From: JAAYCI01 sp031548875
Lineage (GTDB): Bacteria; Bacillota; Clostridia; Oscillospirales; Ruminococcaceae
Reading direction: 5' to 3'
NCBI GenBank assembly: GCA_031548875.1
Contig: JAVBQQ010000015.1
Location: 9,337 to 73,336, forward strand
DNA: 64,000 nt
In this document: positions 53,850 to 61,984 of the stretch, in pieces
Layout: each line of letters starts with the position of its first letter
Numbering within the stretch: the first letter of the stretch is position 1
Translations under genes and position numbers: made by a program
Notes under the pieces: model-generated
Seen by the model: only the letters and a program-made list of their open reading frames with translations
Told to the model about the DNA's origin: nothing
Database searches by the model: none

Positions 53850-53851
53850 TT
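53815..53851 (+). terminator. Intrinsic terminator, plus-strand orientation
   Basis: Perfect stem CAGGGAGCCTCC/GGAGGCTCCCTG (12 bp, 5-base loop) followed by seven T residues on the plus strand, overlapping the stop codon of the minus-strand aminotransferase gene. On the minus strand no T-tract follows. Confidence 0.8.
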
Positions 53852-55043
53852 AATAGCCCTGCATCTCGCGCAGCACCCGCGCCAGCACCCCCACGCCCTC
53901 GGTGATCTGCTCTTTTGTGGGGCCGGTGTAATTCAGGCGCACCTCCTGGCAGGGGACGGTGCCGTCCACATAGAACGCGTTGCCCGGCACCATGGCCACC
54001 TTACCGTCCAGGCAGCGTTGCACGAACTCCAGCATATCCACGCCATCGGGCAGGCGCATCCACAAAAACATGCCGCCCGCCGGGCGTATATAGCTCACGC
54101 GGCCTTCCATCTGCCGGTCGATCTCATCCATCATGTGTTCGGCCTTGTCGCGGTAGATGCCGCGCAGGCGGGCCAGGTGGCTCTCCATGTCGTAGTGGCG
54201 CAAAAAGCGGTCGCATATGCGCTGGGCCCACAGGTTCGTGTGCACATCGTTGCCCTGTTTTGCCACCACCATCTTGTCCATCAGTTCCTTCTGCCCCACG
54301 CAGAAGGCCACCCGCAGCCCCGGCGCAAAGATCTTGCTGAGCGAGACGGCGTAGATGACGGACGAGTCTTTGTCGAACGACTTGATGGGGGGGATGGCCT
54401 CGCCCGCAATGCGCAGTTCGCTGTAGGGGTTGTCTTCCAGGATGGGCACGCCGTGCTTCTGGCACAGTTCGAAGATGGCCTTGCGCTTGGCAAAGCTGGT
54501 GGTTGCACCCATCGGGTTTTGGTAGTTGGGGATGGTATAGAAAAACTTGGGCTTTTGGTCGCCCGAAAGCGCCGCCTCCAGCGCGGCGATGTTCACGCCG
54601 TCCTCCTCCATCTGCACGCCGAGGAGTTTGGCGCCCTGGCTGCGGAAGGAGTTGTGCGCGCCCAAAAAGGCCGGGTTTTCCACGGCCACGGCGTCGCCCT
54701 CGTTGCACAGCAGCTTTGCCAGAAAATCCATCACCTGCTGGCTGCCGGAAGTGACAATGAGCTTGTCGCCCTCGCAAAACACAGGGAACTGGGCGTTCAG
54801 GTACTGTTTGCCACTCTCCCGCAGCGGGCCGTAGCCGTCGGTGACCGAATACTGCAGCGTTCCCTCCGGGTCGGTGGCGAGCAGGTAGTCGGATATCTCG
54901 CGGATCTCCTTCGAGGGGAAGGCGTTCGAGTCCGGGTTGCCACCCGAAAAGCTGATGAGGTTCTGGTCCGCCGTCTGCTTGAGCAACTGCCGGATGACCG
55001 ACGGCCGCATGCTGTTCACCCGGTTGCTGTATGTGAATTCCAA
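53850..55043 (-). CDS. PLP-dependent aminotransferase (class I/II, 2-aminoadipate aminotransferase-like)
   Basis: 397-residue fold-type I aminotransferase of the MocR/LysN-like subgroup, without a DNA-binding domain. It begins FTYSNRVNSMRPSVIRQLLK and has SFSGGNPDSNAFPS, the N-x-D-type YSVTDGYGPLRE segment, YTIPNYQNPMGATTS and the PLP lysine in AVSLSKIFAPGLRV. It transfers amino groups between an amino acid (aromatic, leucine or 2-aminoadipate are common substrates) and 2-oxoglutarate. The start is a TTG eight bases after GGAAGG. A TTCCCA-N17-TATAAT promoter lies about 120 bases upstream, with a terminator hairpin between it and the gene. Confidence 0.9.
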   Translation of the reverse strand: MEFTYSNRVNSMRPSVIRQLLKQTADQNLISFSGGNPDSNAFPSKEIREISDYLLATDPEGTLQYSVTDGYGPLRESGKQYLNAQFPVFCEGDKLIVTSGSQQVMDFLAKLLCNEGDAVAVENPAFLGAHNSFRSQGAKLLGVQMEEDGVNIAALEAALSGDQKPKFFYTIPNYQNPMGATTSFAKRKAIFELCQKHGVPILEDNPYSELRIAGEAIPPIKSFDKDSSVIYAVSLSKIFAPGLRVAFCVGQKELMDKMVVAKQGNDVHTNLWAQRICDRFLRHYDMESHLARLRGIYRDKAEHMMDEIDRQMEGRVSYIRPAGGMFLWMRLPDGVDMLEFVQRCLDGKVAMVPGNAFYVDGTVPCQEVRLNYTGPTKEQITEGVGVLARVLREMQGY

Positions 55044-55072
55044 ATCTGTCTTCCTTCCTGCGGGGGCTGTTG

Positions 55073-55099
55073 AAAAGCCGCCTTTTCAAGACCGGCGGC
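55073..55099 (-). terminator. Terminator hairpin between the tyrosine lyase-like gene and the aminotransferase gene
   Basis: Minus-strand GCCGCC/GGCGGC stem with an 11-base loop and a following TTTT. It lies in the leader of the aminotransferase transcript if the promoter at 55167-55195 is used; otherwise it ends the transcript of the upstream gene. Confidence 0.6.
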
Positions 55100-55166
55100 A
55101 ATGTGTAAAACAGGCCTGCCTTCTCTCCATCCCGCCGCCCGTGTGGCGCCAAGATGGCCGATTTTT

Positions 55167-55195
55167 ATTATACACGAAGCGCGGCGGGATGGGAA
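55167..55195 (-). promoter_or_regulatory. Promoter of the aminotransferase gene
   Basis: Minus-strand TTCCCA and TATAAT with 17-base spacing, between the lyase gene end and the aminotransferase start. Confidence 0.5.
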
Positions 55196-55266
55196 CAGGC
55201 CGGCGAAAAAAACCGTTCCTGTTGACCCAGCCCCACCGCACCCGCCCGAAAGGCGGCCTTGTGCCG

Positions 55267-56724
55267 TTACAGCCCGCCGGGCATGTCGGCCTCGAATTTT
55301 GCAATGAGCTTCTCCTGCCAGTCGCCCACCGGCTTCAGCCGGCCGAAGAAGAAGCGCAGCGTGGAGGGTTCCTCCACGAAGGTGAGCCCGCCGATGAGAT
55401 CCCGGTTTTCGTACAGCCAGGTCAGGCGGTCGGCCGTGAAGCGGATCTGCGAGTAGGTGAACACGCGCTTGGGGATGGCCAGGCGCACCAGCTCCATGTC
55501 CGCCATGTGCTCGCTGCCGTCGGGGTTGCGCTGCTCGGAGAGTGTGCCGCGCTCCATGCCGCGCACGCCGGAGGTGAGGTAGATGGCCGCGGCCAGCGAG
55601 CCGGAGGGGTACTGCTCGCCAGGTACGTGGGGGATGAAGCGTTTTGCGTCCACATGACAGCCCAGGCCGCCGAACGGTGTGACCACCGGCACTCCGGCTT
55701 TCAGCAGCTCCTCGCCCAGCGCGTTCACGAACAGGGGCGTCTGGCTGATGACGTGGATGTCCAGTGTCTCGCGCAGGCCCACGGCCAGCGCCTCCATCTC
55801 GCGCACGCTCATGCCGCCATAGGTGAGGAAGCCCTCATACAGGGGCACCAGCTCGCGCATGGTGCGGTAGTGGTCCTCGTTGGAGGTGACGATGCCGCCG
55901 CCGCGCACGCAGCCCAGCTTGCGGGCCGAGAAGTAGACGATGTCCATGAGGGAAGCGATCTCCTGCACGATGTCGCCCAGCTCCCGGTCTTTGCAGGAAT
56001 CCTCGCGCGTTTTGATGAAGTAGAGGTTGTCGGCCAGGAGGCTGGCGTCGAAGACGAGCAGTAGGCCGTTTTCGCGGCAGAAAGCGGACACCTCGCGCAT
56101 GTTGGCCAGCGACACAGGCTGCCCGCCTACAAGGTTCGTGCCGGCCTCGATGCGCACGAAGGCCACTTTATCACGCCCCGCTTCGTCCACGGCGGCGCGC
56201 AGCTTGGCCATATCCAGGTTGCCTTTGAAGGACGCGATTTTGGTGGGGTCCAGCGCGTCATCGCCCACCACCTCTACAACAGTGCCGCCCAGGCGTGTGA
56301 TGTGCGCCTTGGTGGTGGTGAAGTGATAGTTCATGATGGTGACCATGCCGGGCTTCACGTAGCAGTTGGCGATGATGTTCTCGGCGGCGCGGCCCTGGTG
56401 GGCGGGCAGGACGTACTTGGTGCCAAAGACCTCCTGCCGCGTGGCTTCCAGCCGGACGAAGGTCTCGCTGCCGGCGTAGCTGTCGTCGGCGCACAGCATG
56501 GCGGCGTACTGCTGCTCGCTCATGGCGTTCACGCCGCTGTCGGTGAGCATATCGAGGAAGACGTCGCGGTTGTGCAGCAGGAAGGTGTTGCAGCCGGCCT
56601 CCTGGATGGCGGCCAGACGCTCGCGCGGGGGCAGCAGGTGGATGCGCTGCACCATGCGCACCTTGTGCATCTCCAGCGGGATGTTGTCGCCCGAGAAAAA
56701 GCGGATCGTTTCGTTTCCTGTCAT
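55267..56724 (-). CDS. Tyrosine phenol-lyase/tryptophanase family protein
   Basis: 485-residue PLP-dependent beta-eliminating lyase. The N-terminal half has NTFLLHNRDVFLDMLTDSGVNAMS and PAHQGRAAEN; the PLP lysine is in SARKLG (about Lys269). Within the family it looks closer to tyrosine phenol-lyase than to tryptophanase: FTTTKAH matches the TPL FTTTRYH, and SGVRGMERG keeps the arginine (about Arg392) that corresponds to TPL Arg381, where tryptophanase has a hydrophobic residue. The normal KKD after the lysine is changed to KLG. It would cleave tyrosine to phenol, pyruvate and ammonia, or run in reverse. It lies behind a T-box leader; GGAGG precedes the ATG. Confidence 0.85.
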   Translation of the reverse strand: MTGNETIRFFSGDNIPLEMHKVRMVQRIHLLPPRERLAAIQEAGCNTFLLHNRDVFLDMLTDSGVNAMSEQQYAAMLCADDSYAGSETFVRLEATRQEVFGTKYVLPAHQGRAAENIIANCYVKPGMVTIMNYHFTTTKAHITRLGGTVVEVVGDDALDPTKIASFKGNLDMAKLRAAVDEAGRDKVAFVRIEAGTNLVGGQPVSLANMREVSAFCRENGLLLVFDASLLADNLYFIKTREDSCKDRELGDIVQEIASLMDIVYFSARKLGCVRGGGIVTSNEDHYRTMRELVPLYEGFLTYGGMSVREMEALAVGLRETLDIHVISQTPLFVNALGEELLKAGVPVVTPFGGLGCHVDAKRFIPHVPGEQYPSGSLAAAIYLTSGVRGMERGTLSEQRNPDGSEHMADMELVRLAIPKRVFTYSQIRFTADRLTWLYENRDLIGGLTFVEEPSTLRFFFGRLKPVGDWQEKLIAKFEADMPGGL

Positions 56725-56808
56725 GTGTGGTTCCTCCAGTTTCCCTTTGCGTGTTTTTTCGGACTTCTTCGGCAGTGCCGGTGATGGAGGAACGCGTTCC
56801 GGGCAAAG

Positions 56809-57183
56809 AAAAAAGCCTTCGCCCACATGGACTTGCGTCCAAGGGACGAAAGCGAAGCTTCCGCGGTACCACCCTTTTTGCGGCCGACAGTGCGGCCGCC
56901 ACTTTTTTCGGGCCCATCAACCCTATCCCGGTAACGGGGGAAACCGTGCGGACCTACTGGGCGGGCGGCAGGGGAAACGACCGCCGTTCGGCGCGCAAGC
57001 TCGGGAGTGTATTTATGCGCACCGTACGGGCCTTGCTTGCACCGACCGCAAGGTCTCTGTTCCGCCCGGGGGCGGTTCCGGCATAGGTGGCGCCTTTTTC
57101 TCCGTCGCAGCTTTTGGCGGGCACGGTAAAGGATCCGCGCCCCATATTGACGTGATTGTATCATGCAAAACGGGTGCTGTCAA
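56809..57183 (-). promoter_or_regulatory. Promoter and tyrosine-type T-box leader of the tyrosine lyase-like gene
   Basis: Minus-strand TTGACA-N17-TACAAT promoter (57183-57155). The leader contains a T-box Stem I with AGAGA and a distal GGTCGGTGCAAG loop. The specifier loop lies between helices GCGC-ACC/GGTGCGC and GGAG/CTCC; its 3' side reads ATAAATACA, so the specifier is TAC (Tyr) followed by A. The T-box GGGTGGTACCGCGG is at 56874-56861 and a terminator ends in six T residues near 56814-56809. The promoter begins directly after the stop of the histidine kinase gene. Confidence 0.88.
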
Positions 57184-57191
57184 TACGGATT

Positions 57192-58916
57192 TTACGTCTG
57201 TTCGGCGGGATGCATGAGCTGCGGCGGCAGCCAGCGGCGCAAGCAGGTGTTCAGGGCGCTCAATTCGAGCGGCTTTGCAAGGAAGTCATCGATCTGGTTT
57301 TGCAGGAACATCTCCTGCGCGTCCTTCAGCACGTTGGCCGTGAGGGCGACGATGGGGGCGGCGGCGCTGCCGCCATCCAGGCAGCGGATGAGGCGGGTGG
57401 CTTCCACGCCGTCCATGTCCGGCATCATGTGGTCCATAAAGATAAGGTCGTACCGGGTGGCGGCGGCCATGCGCACGGCTTCTTCGCCGCTGCCGGCAAG
57501 GTCCGGCCGGATGGCGAAGGCGTCCAGCATCGCCTCGGCCACGCTCAGGTTGATCTCGATGTCGTCCACCACCAGCACGCGGGCATCCGGCGCGGTGAAA
57601 AGGGGAGCCTCCTGCGGGGGCAGGGGCGCGCCTTCCTCGCAGGCGGCAAGGTAGGGCAGGGTAACCGAGAAGACCGAACCCTCGCCGTAGCGGCTTTCCG
57701 CCCACAGGTCGCCGCCCATCAGCCGGCTCAGTTCGTGGCTGATGGTGAGCCCGAGACCGGTGCCCACAACGCCCTTGTTGCGTGCCTTGTCCAGCTGCTC
57801 GAACGGGGTGAACAGGCGGTCGAGGTCCTCACGGCGGACGCCGATGCCGGTGTCCTCAACGTCGAAGCGCAGCAGCGCGGCGCCCTCGTCCAGCCGGGCG
57901 TAAAGCGCCACCCGGCCCTCCTGCGTGTATTTAAGGGCGTTGGAGAGGAGGTTCGTAAACACCTGCCGCAGGCGGGCCTCATCGCCGCACACGCGGGCGG
58001 GCAGGTTGTCGGCAAGATGGAGGGAGAAGGCGAGCTGTTTGTCGGCGAACATGGGCGCGAACAGGTCGTGCAGGTAGGCCAGCATCCCCCGCAGGTCGAA
58101 CTCCGTCCGGGCGATGTCCATCTTGCCCGCCTCGATCTTGGAGAAATCCAGGATGTCGTTTATGATGCCCAAAAGCGACTGGGCGGAACGGCGGATGTCG
58201 GACAGGTGTTTTTTTTGCACGGGATCCAGCTCGCTGCGCTCCAGCACTTCAGACAGGCCGAGAATGGCGTTCATGGGGGTGCGTATCTCGTGGCTCATGG
58301 AGGCGAGAAAGTCGCTTTTGGCGTTGCTGGCGTCCTCGGCGCGCTGCCGCTCGCGGATGAAGTCGGTCACATCCACCAGCACGGCCAGGATGCCGGCCGA
58401 GATGCCCGCCCCGGCGCCGCGGGCATGGCCGATGGCGATGAGCTCTATGGTGTAACAGCGGGGGTGGCCGTTCTGTTCAAAATCCACCCACCGGCTGTAG
58501 GTGACCGTTTTGCCTGTGCGGATGACCTGCGCCACGTCATTTTGGGCGGCATCGAGGGCTTTGGGGGGCAGGTAGGGGGCTAGCACCTCGCCCAGGGTGC
58601 GGTTCTTGATGTAATCGAAATTGGGGATGCCGGTGAGGGTGAGGAACATCTGGGTGGAAAGAACGAGCCGGCTCTCGTCATCCAGCAGCAACATGATGTT
58701 GGGGCAGCTCTCCAGGATGATGTCCGTGTAGGTGCGCTGGCGGGTGTTAGCCGCCTGCAGGGCGCTCTCCAGCGTGGACTTGGTGTTCATCATCCGGTTC
58801 ACCTTGTCCAGGTAGCTCTGGGTCAGGCGCAGCTCGCGCGCCAGCTTCTTGTTCTCGAGCCGCAGCCGCCCCACCTCTTCCTGCAGGGAGGAAAGCTCGT
58901 TCATGTTTGCGGCCAC
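57192..58916 (-). CDS. Hybrid histidine kinase (coiled coil-PAS-HisKA-HATPase-REC)
   Basis: 574-residue cytoplasmic sensor kinase. A coiled coil (residues about 5-45) leads into a PAS domain (about 60-185), a HisKA domain with the phospho-accepting His209 in SHEIRTPMN, an ATPase domain with NLLSNALKYTQEG and the G boxes DTGIGV and GTGLGLTI, then a receiver domain with the phospho-acceptor Asp495 (IFMDHMMPDMDG). There are no membrane helices. A FIST-domain sensor protein is encoded 57 bases upstream, so the kinase probably responds to it. The start is a GTG after AGGTGG; an ATG four codons later is possible. Confidence 0.93.
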   Translation of the reverse strand: MAANMNELSSLQEEVGRLRLENKKLARELRLTQSYLDKVNRMMNTKSTLESALQAANTRQRTYTDIILESCPNIMLLLDDESRLVLSTQMFLTLTGIPNFDYIKNRTLGEVLAPYLPPKALDAAQNDVAQVIRTGKTVTYSRWVDFEQNGHPRCYTIELIAIGHARGAGAGISAGILAVLVDVTDFIRERQRAEDASNAKSDFLASMSHEIRTPMNAILGLSEVLERSELDPVQKKHLSDIRRSAQSLLGIINDILDFSKIEAGKMDIARTEFDLRGMLAYLHDLFAPMFADKQLAFSLHLADNLPARVCGDEARLRQVFTNLLSNALKYTQEGRVALYARLDEGAALLRFDVEDTGIGVRREDLDRLFTPFEQLDKARNKGVVGTGLGLTISHELSRLMGGDLWAESRYGEGSVFSVTLPYLAACEEGAPLPPQEAPLFTAPDARVLVVDDIEINLSVAEAMLDAFAIRPDLAGSGEEAVRMAAATRYDLIFMDHMMPDMDGVEATRLIRCLDGGSAAAPIVALTANVLKDAQEMFLQNQIDDFLAKPLELSALNTCLRRWLPPQLMHPAEQT

Positions 58917-58973
58917 GGTACCACCTACTTTACTGGGGGATGGGGCGGGAACGGGAAGAACGACCGGAAACTC

Positions 58974-60131
58974 CTAGAATATACACAACACGAACGCGTT
59001 GTTGTGGAACCGGTTGATGGCGCGGTGCTCGTCCACCACGGTGGGGCACACCTCGCCCCCCGAATAGGCCAGCATGAAGGGAAGCCGTCCGCCGCAGGCG
59101 CTTTCCAGCAGCTCTACCTCGGCGGAACGGTCGGCCCCCAGCGACATGAGCCGCGAGATGCAGGAGTACACCAGCACGCCGGACGCACCGGGCGCGCTTT
59201 GCAGCGCGGCATCAATGGTGGCCCGCGTGGTGGCCAGCACGTCGCCCTTGTCGAAAACGCCCATGTAGAAACTGGCGCCCTCGGGCATGGCGCCGGCGCA
59301 CACCGCCCAGCCCTCGGGCGTGAGGGTGATGAACACCTTGGACACCCATGGCGTGCCGTCGTTGTAGTCCAGCATGAAGGGGACGCTGGTCATTCCGTAG
59401 CTGGTCTCGCTGGCCTGTGTGAGGCCGAGGTCCGCAAAGTAATCGGCCACGGGGCGGCCGTTGAGCTCCTTGAGGATGTGGCGCTCGGACGAGGTGATGC
59501 GCGCCTCCCGGCCGATGATCTTGTCGTTTGAGATGGTGGCGATGAAAAAGCGGGGATGAATATCGCCAAATACGAGCAGCAGGCCCATCTCTTCGCTGTA
59601 CTGCACGCCGCCCCGCAGCATAAAGCAGTTGCGGAAGTCCGGCGTGTCGTCCACAGCCAGCGTGCCGAAGCAGGGTGCGCCGCCCGAGGCCTCGGTGAGT
59701 GCCTGTACGTAGTCGTCGCCCATGTTCTCCATCAAAAAAGGCGCAAAGGTGAGGATGAGCGCCGGCTTTTCGCCGCGTGCGGCGGTCTCGTAGGCTGTGG
59801 TGATGGCACCGTGCGGGTCGCCCCGCAGCGAGCCGGTGACGGCTGTGGCGAAACGCACATCGTCGCTGGTGAGAACCATCAGGGTAAGCATCAGATCGCC
59901 CGCGCCGCCCGGCACACCCTGCCCGGCCGTGGTGGTGCCCACGATGTCGAAGGGCAGGCCCTCGCACACGGCCTGTACCACGCCCGAGAGGACAAATTCA
60001 TAGTGGCAGGCGATGATGCCCACCATCTGTGTACGTTTGTTTTGCGCGAGGTCCAGCTGGGCCTCCAGCTGCGCGAGGGCTTCCTGTGCGTCGTCTACTT
60101 CTGCGGTGTGCGCGACCAGTGTGCGTATCAT
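58974..60131 (-). CDS. FIST domain-containing protein
   Basis: 385-residue soluble protein with FIST N- and C-terminal domains, predicted small-ligand sensors. Typical segments are FDIVGTTTAGQGVPGG, PCFGTLAVDDTPDF and the C-terminal GASGVLVYSCISRLMSLGADR...FMLAYSGGEVCPTV. FIST proteins commonly accompany histidine kinases or diguanylate cyclases. AAAGGAG precedes the ATG at 60131. A TTGATT-N17-TATACT promoter lies 62 bases upstream, and the hybrid kinase gene follows on the same transcript. Confidence 0.9.
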   Translation of the reverse strand: MIRTLVAHTAEVDDAQEALAQLEAQLDLAQNKRTQMVGIIACHYEFVLSGVVQAVCEGLPFDIVGTTTAGQGVPGGAGDLMLTLMVLTSDDVRFATAVTGSLRGDPHGAITTAYETAARGEKPALILTFAPFLMENMGDDYVQALTEASGGAPCFGTLAVDDTPDFRNCFMLRGGVQYSEEMGLLLVFGDIHPRFFIATISNDKIIGREARITSSERHILKELNGRPVADYFADLGLTQASETSYGMTSVPFMLDYNDGTPWVSKVFITLTPEGWAVCAGAMPEGASFYMGVFDKGDVLATTRATIDAALQSAPGASGVLVYSCISRLMSLGADRSAEVELLESACGGRLPFMLAYSGGEVCPTVVDEHRAINRFHNNAFVLCIF

Positions 60132-60192
60132 CTGCGGCTCCTTTCTGCCAATGCGGCTGCATGCGTCTTGTTTGCAGAAATCTCTTAGGAAT

Positions 60193-60221
60193 AGTATACG
60201 CGGGCGAGCGTGAAAAATCAA
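60193..60221 (-). promoter_or_regulatory. Promoter of the FIST-kinase operon
   Basis: Minus-strand TTGATT and TATACT with 17-base spacing. The -35 overlaps the stop region of the glycosylase gene upstream. Confidence 0.65.
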
Positions 60222-60769
60222 TCGGACGGGAGCGTGCTTGTACAAAATGAGGTGGGTGGCATATAGGCCCGCAGCGGCGCCCAGGCTTCCAGCAGGCGGG
60301 CAAAACCGAAAGCGGCGTTGGCGGGGCTGGTGCTGGGCAGGCGGACGGCCGACAGGCCGGTGGCCTTTTCGCAGAAGCGCTCATAGTACCGGTGCGCCGC
60401 CGCGCCGTTGCAGAAGATGGCCTGGATGGGTGCGTTTTGCAGGAGGCGGGGGATGTCGTTGGGCACGGCGTCTTGTATGGAGGTGTCGGCCGCGCCCACG
60501 ATGCGGCAGCTCTGCAGCGAGTCCCACAGGGCGAGGTTCGATTCGAGGATGAGGGCCCGCTTTTCCTCGATGGTTCGGGGCGGCTGCCGCCCGGCCAGCG
60601 CCGCCACCAGCGGCCAGAAGCGGTTGTGCGGGTGGCCGTAGTAGAAGCCGGTTTCGAAGCTTTTTGGCGAGGGGTAGCTGCCCAGGATGAGCGCTTTGGA
60701 GGACGCAGAAAAGAGAGGAGCAAACCCGTTGCCCCTCTCTTCATATGGTTTTCGCCGCCGCTCAGACAC
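60218..60769 (-). CDS. DNA-deoxyinosine glycosylase
   Basis: 183-residue enzyme of the uracil-DNA glycosylase superfamily, matching hypoxanthine/deoxyinosine-DNA glycosylases: KALILGSYPSPKSFETGFYYGHPHNRFWP at the N-terminus and LPSTSPANAAF near the C-terminus are characteristic. It removes deaminated adenine from DNA. The GTG start overlaps the end of the upstream M23 gene by eight bases, and no strong ribosome binding site is visible, so translational coupling is likely. Confidence 0.88.
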   Translation of the reverse strand: MSERRRKPYEERGNGFAPLFSASSKALILGSYPSPKSFETGFYYGHPHNRFWPLVAALAGRQPPRTIEEKRALILESNLALWDSLQSCRIVGAADTSIQDAVPNDIPRLLQNAPIQAIFCNGAAAHRYYERFCEKATGLSAVRLPSTSPANAAFGFARLLEAWAPLRAYMPPTSFCTSTLPSD

Positions 60770-61925
60770 TGAGGTAGCCGCTGTTCAGCGGGTTCACATA
60801 GCTGCCGTTTTCCTGCACTTCGAAGTGCAGGTGGGGGCCGGTGACGTTGCCGGTGCTTCCCACGGCGGCGATGGCCTGCCCGGTGGCTATCTGTGCGCCC
60901 ATGCCCACATACAGTGCGCTGCAGTGTGCATACAACGTGCGCAGGCCGCCCCCGTGGTCGATGATGATGAAGTTGCCGTAGCTGTCGCCCCATCCGGCGG
61001 TGATGACCGTTCCGGCGGCAGCGGCCATGATGTCTGTGCCCTCGGCGGCGCCGATATCGATGCCGTAGTGCCAGACGGTGTTGTCGCGTGGGTCGCCAAA
61101 ATAGCTGGTGATATAACCGCCGGACACCGGCCAGAGCAGGGCGCCCTCGGGGCGGGCGGAGCCGTCGGTGTCCGTGCTGCCCCGGGCCTCAGCGTCGGCC
61201 ATGATGGCGTTGCGTTCGGCAATCAGCTGCTCGTTGCTCTGCCGCGTCTCCTCGGCTTCCTGCTGGTCCTGCTCGATTTGGGCCGCGGCCTCAGAGACCA
61301 GAAACTGCATCTCCGCCACCTTGGCGGCCGCCCAGTCGCGGTTTTGCTGCAGGGCGGCCAGTTCCTCGGTAAGCTGGTCCATCGTCTGCTCCATCTCCAG
61401 CTTCTGCCGCTCGTAGGTTTCCTTTTCGTCGGTGAGCGTCTCCAGGAGGGCGGTGTCGTTCTGCGAGATGCGCTGCAGCGCGTCCAGCATCTGGAAGAAA
61501 TCGCTGAATGACGTCACGCTGAAAACCTGCGCCAGAACATTCTGGTTGTTGAGCTTGTAGATGGCCACGAGGCGTTTTTCGAACAGCTCCCGGTTTTTTT
61601 GCAGGGACGCGATGGTGGCCGACAGCTCCTCCGTCTTGCGGTCCAGCTGGCCTTCGGTGTCCTGCAAAAGCTGTTCCTGTTCGTCGATGAGGGCGACGAG
61701 TTCGTCGTAGTTCTTCTGGTACTCCCGCATGGCGGCCTCGGCCTGTTCCTTGTCGTCGCGGCTGTCGCCGATGCGGCCCTCCAGCTCGTCGAGGCGGGCC
61801 ATCTGTTCGTCGATCTCCGCCTGCACCTCCTGGGCGGTGCGCGCGGCGGCGGCCGGCGAGAACGGCACCGCCACAAGGCAGATGACGCAGGCCAATGCGA
61901 CGAGCAGGGGCGCTTGCTTCTTCAC
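60762..61925 (-). CDS. M23 family metallopeptidase with coiled coil (EnvC-like), copy 2
   Basis: 387-residue secreted or anchored protein. A signal peptide (KKQAPLLVALACVICLVAVPFSPAAAA) is followed by a long coiled coil (about residues 30-240, e.g. EVQAEIDEQMARLDELEGR), then a LytM/M23 peptidase domain with zinc ligands in WHYGIDI and HLHFEV and the NFIIIDHGGGLRTLYAH strand. It is like EnvC and PcsB, which activate or perform septal murein hydrolysis. The start is a GTG after GGGAGGAC. It lies next to a paralogue of the same architecture, with similar sequence throughout. Confidence 0.93.
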   Translation of the reverse strand: MKKQAPLLVALACVICLVAVPFSPAAAARTAQEVQAEIDEQMARLDELEGRIGDSRDDKEQAEAAMREYQKNYDELVALIDEQEQLLQDTEGQLDRKTEELSATIASLQKNRELFEKRLVAIYKLNNQNVLAQVFSVTSFSDFFQMLDALQRISQNDTALLETLTDEKETYERQKLEMEQTMDQLTEELAALQQNRDWAAAKVAEMQFLVSEAAAQIEQDQQEAEETRQSNEQLIAERNAIMADAEARGSTDTDGSARPEGALLWPVSGGYITSYFGDPRDNTVWHYGIDIGAAEGTDIMAAAAGTVITAGWGDSYGNFIIIDHGGGLRTLYAHCSALYVGMGAQIATGQAIAAVGSTGNVTGPHLHFEVQENGSYVNPLNSGYLSV

Positions 61926-61984
61926 GGGTCACGTCCTCCCTTGGGGCGCGAACAGATTTTAGGCATTGCCGCCGGACTTCCCAA

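Noticed and set aside
56900..57120. Possible glycine riboswitch (GACGGAG) in the leader of the lyase gene
   Set aside because: The same bases form the base of a T-box Stem I, and the rest of the glycine aptamer is missing.
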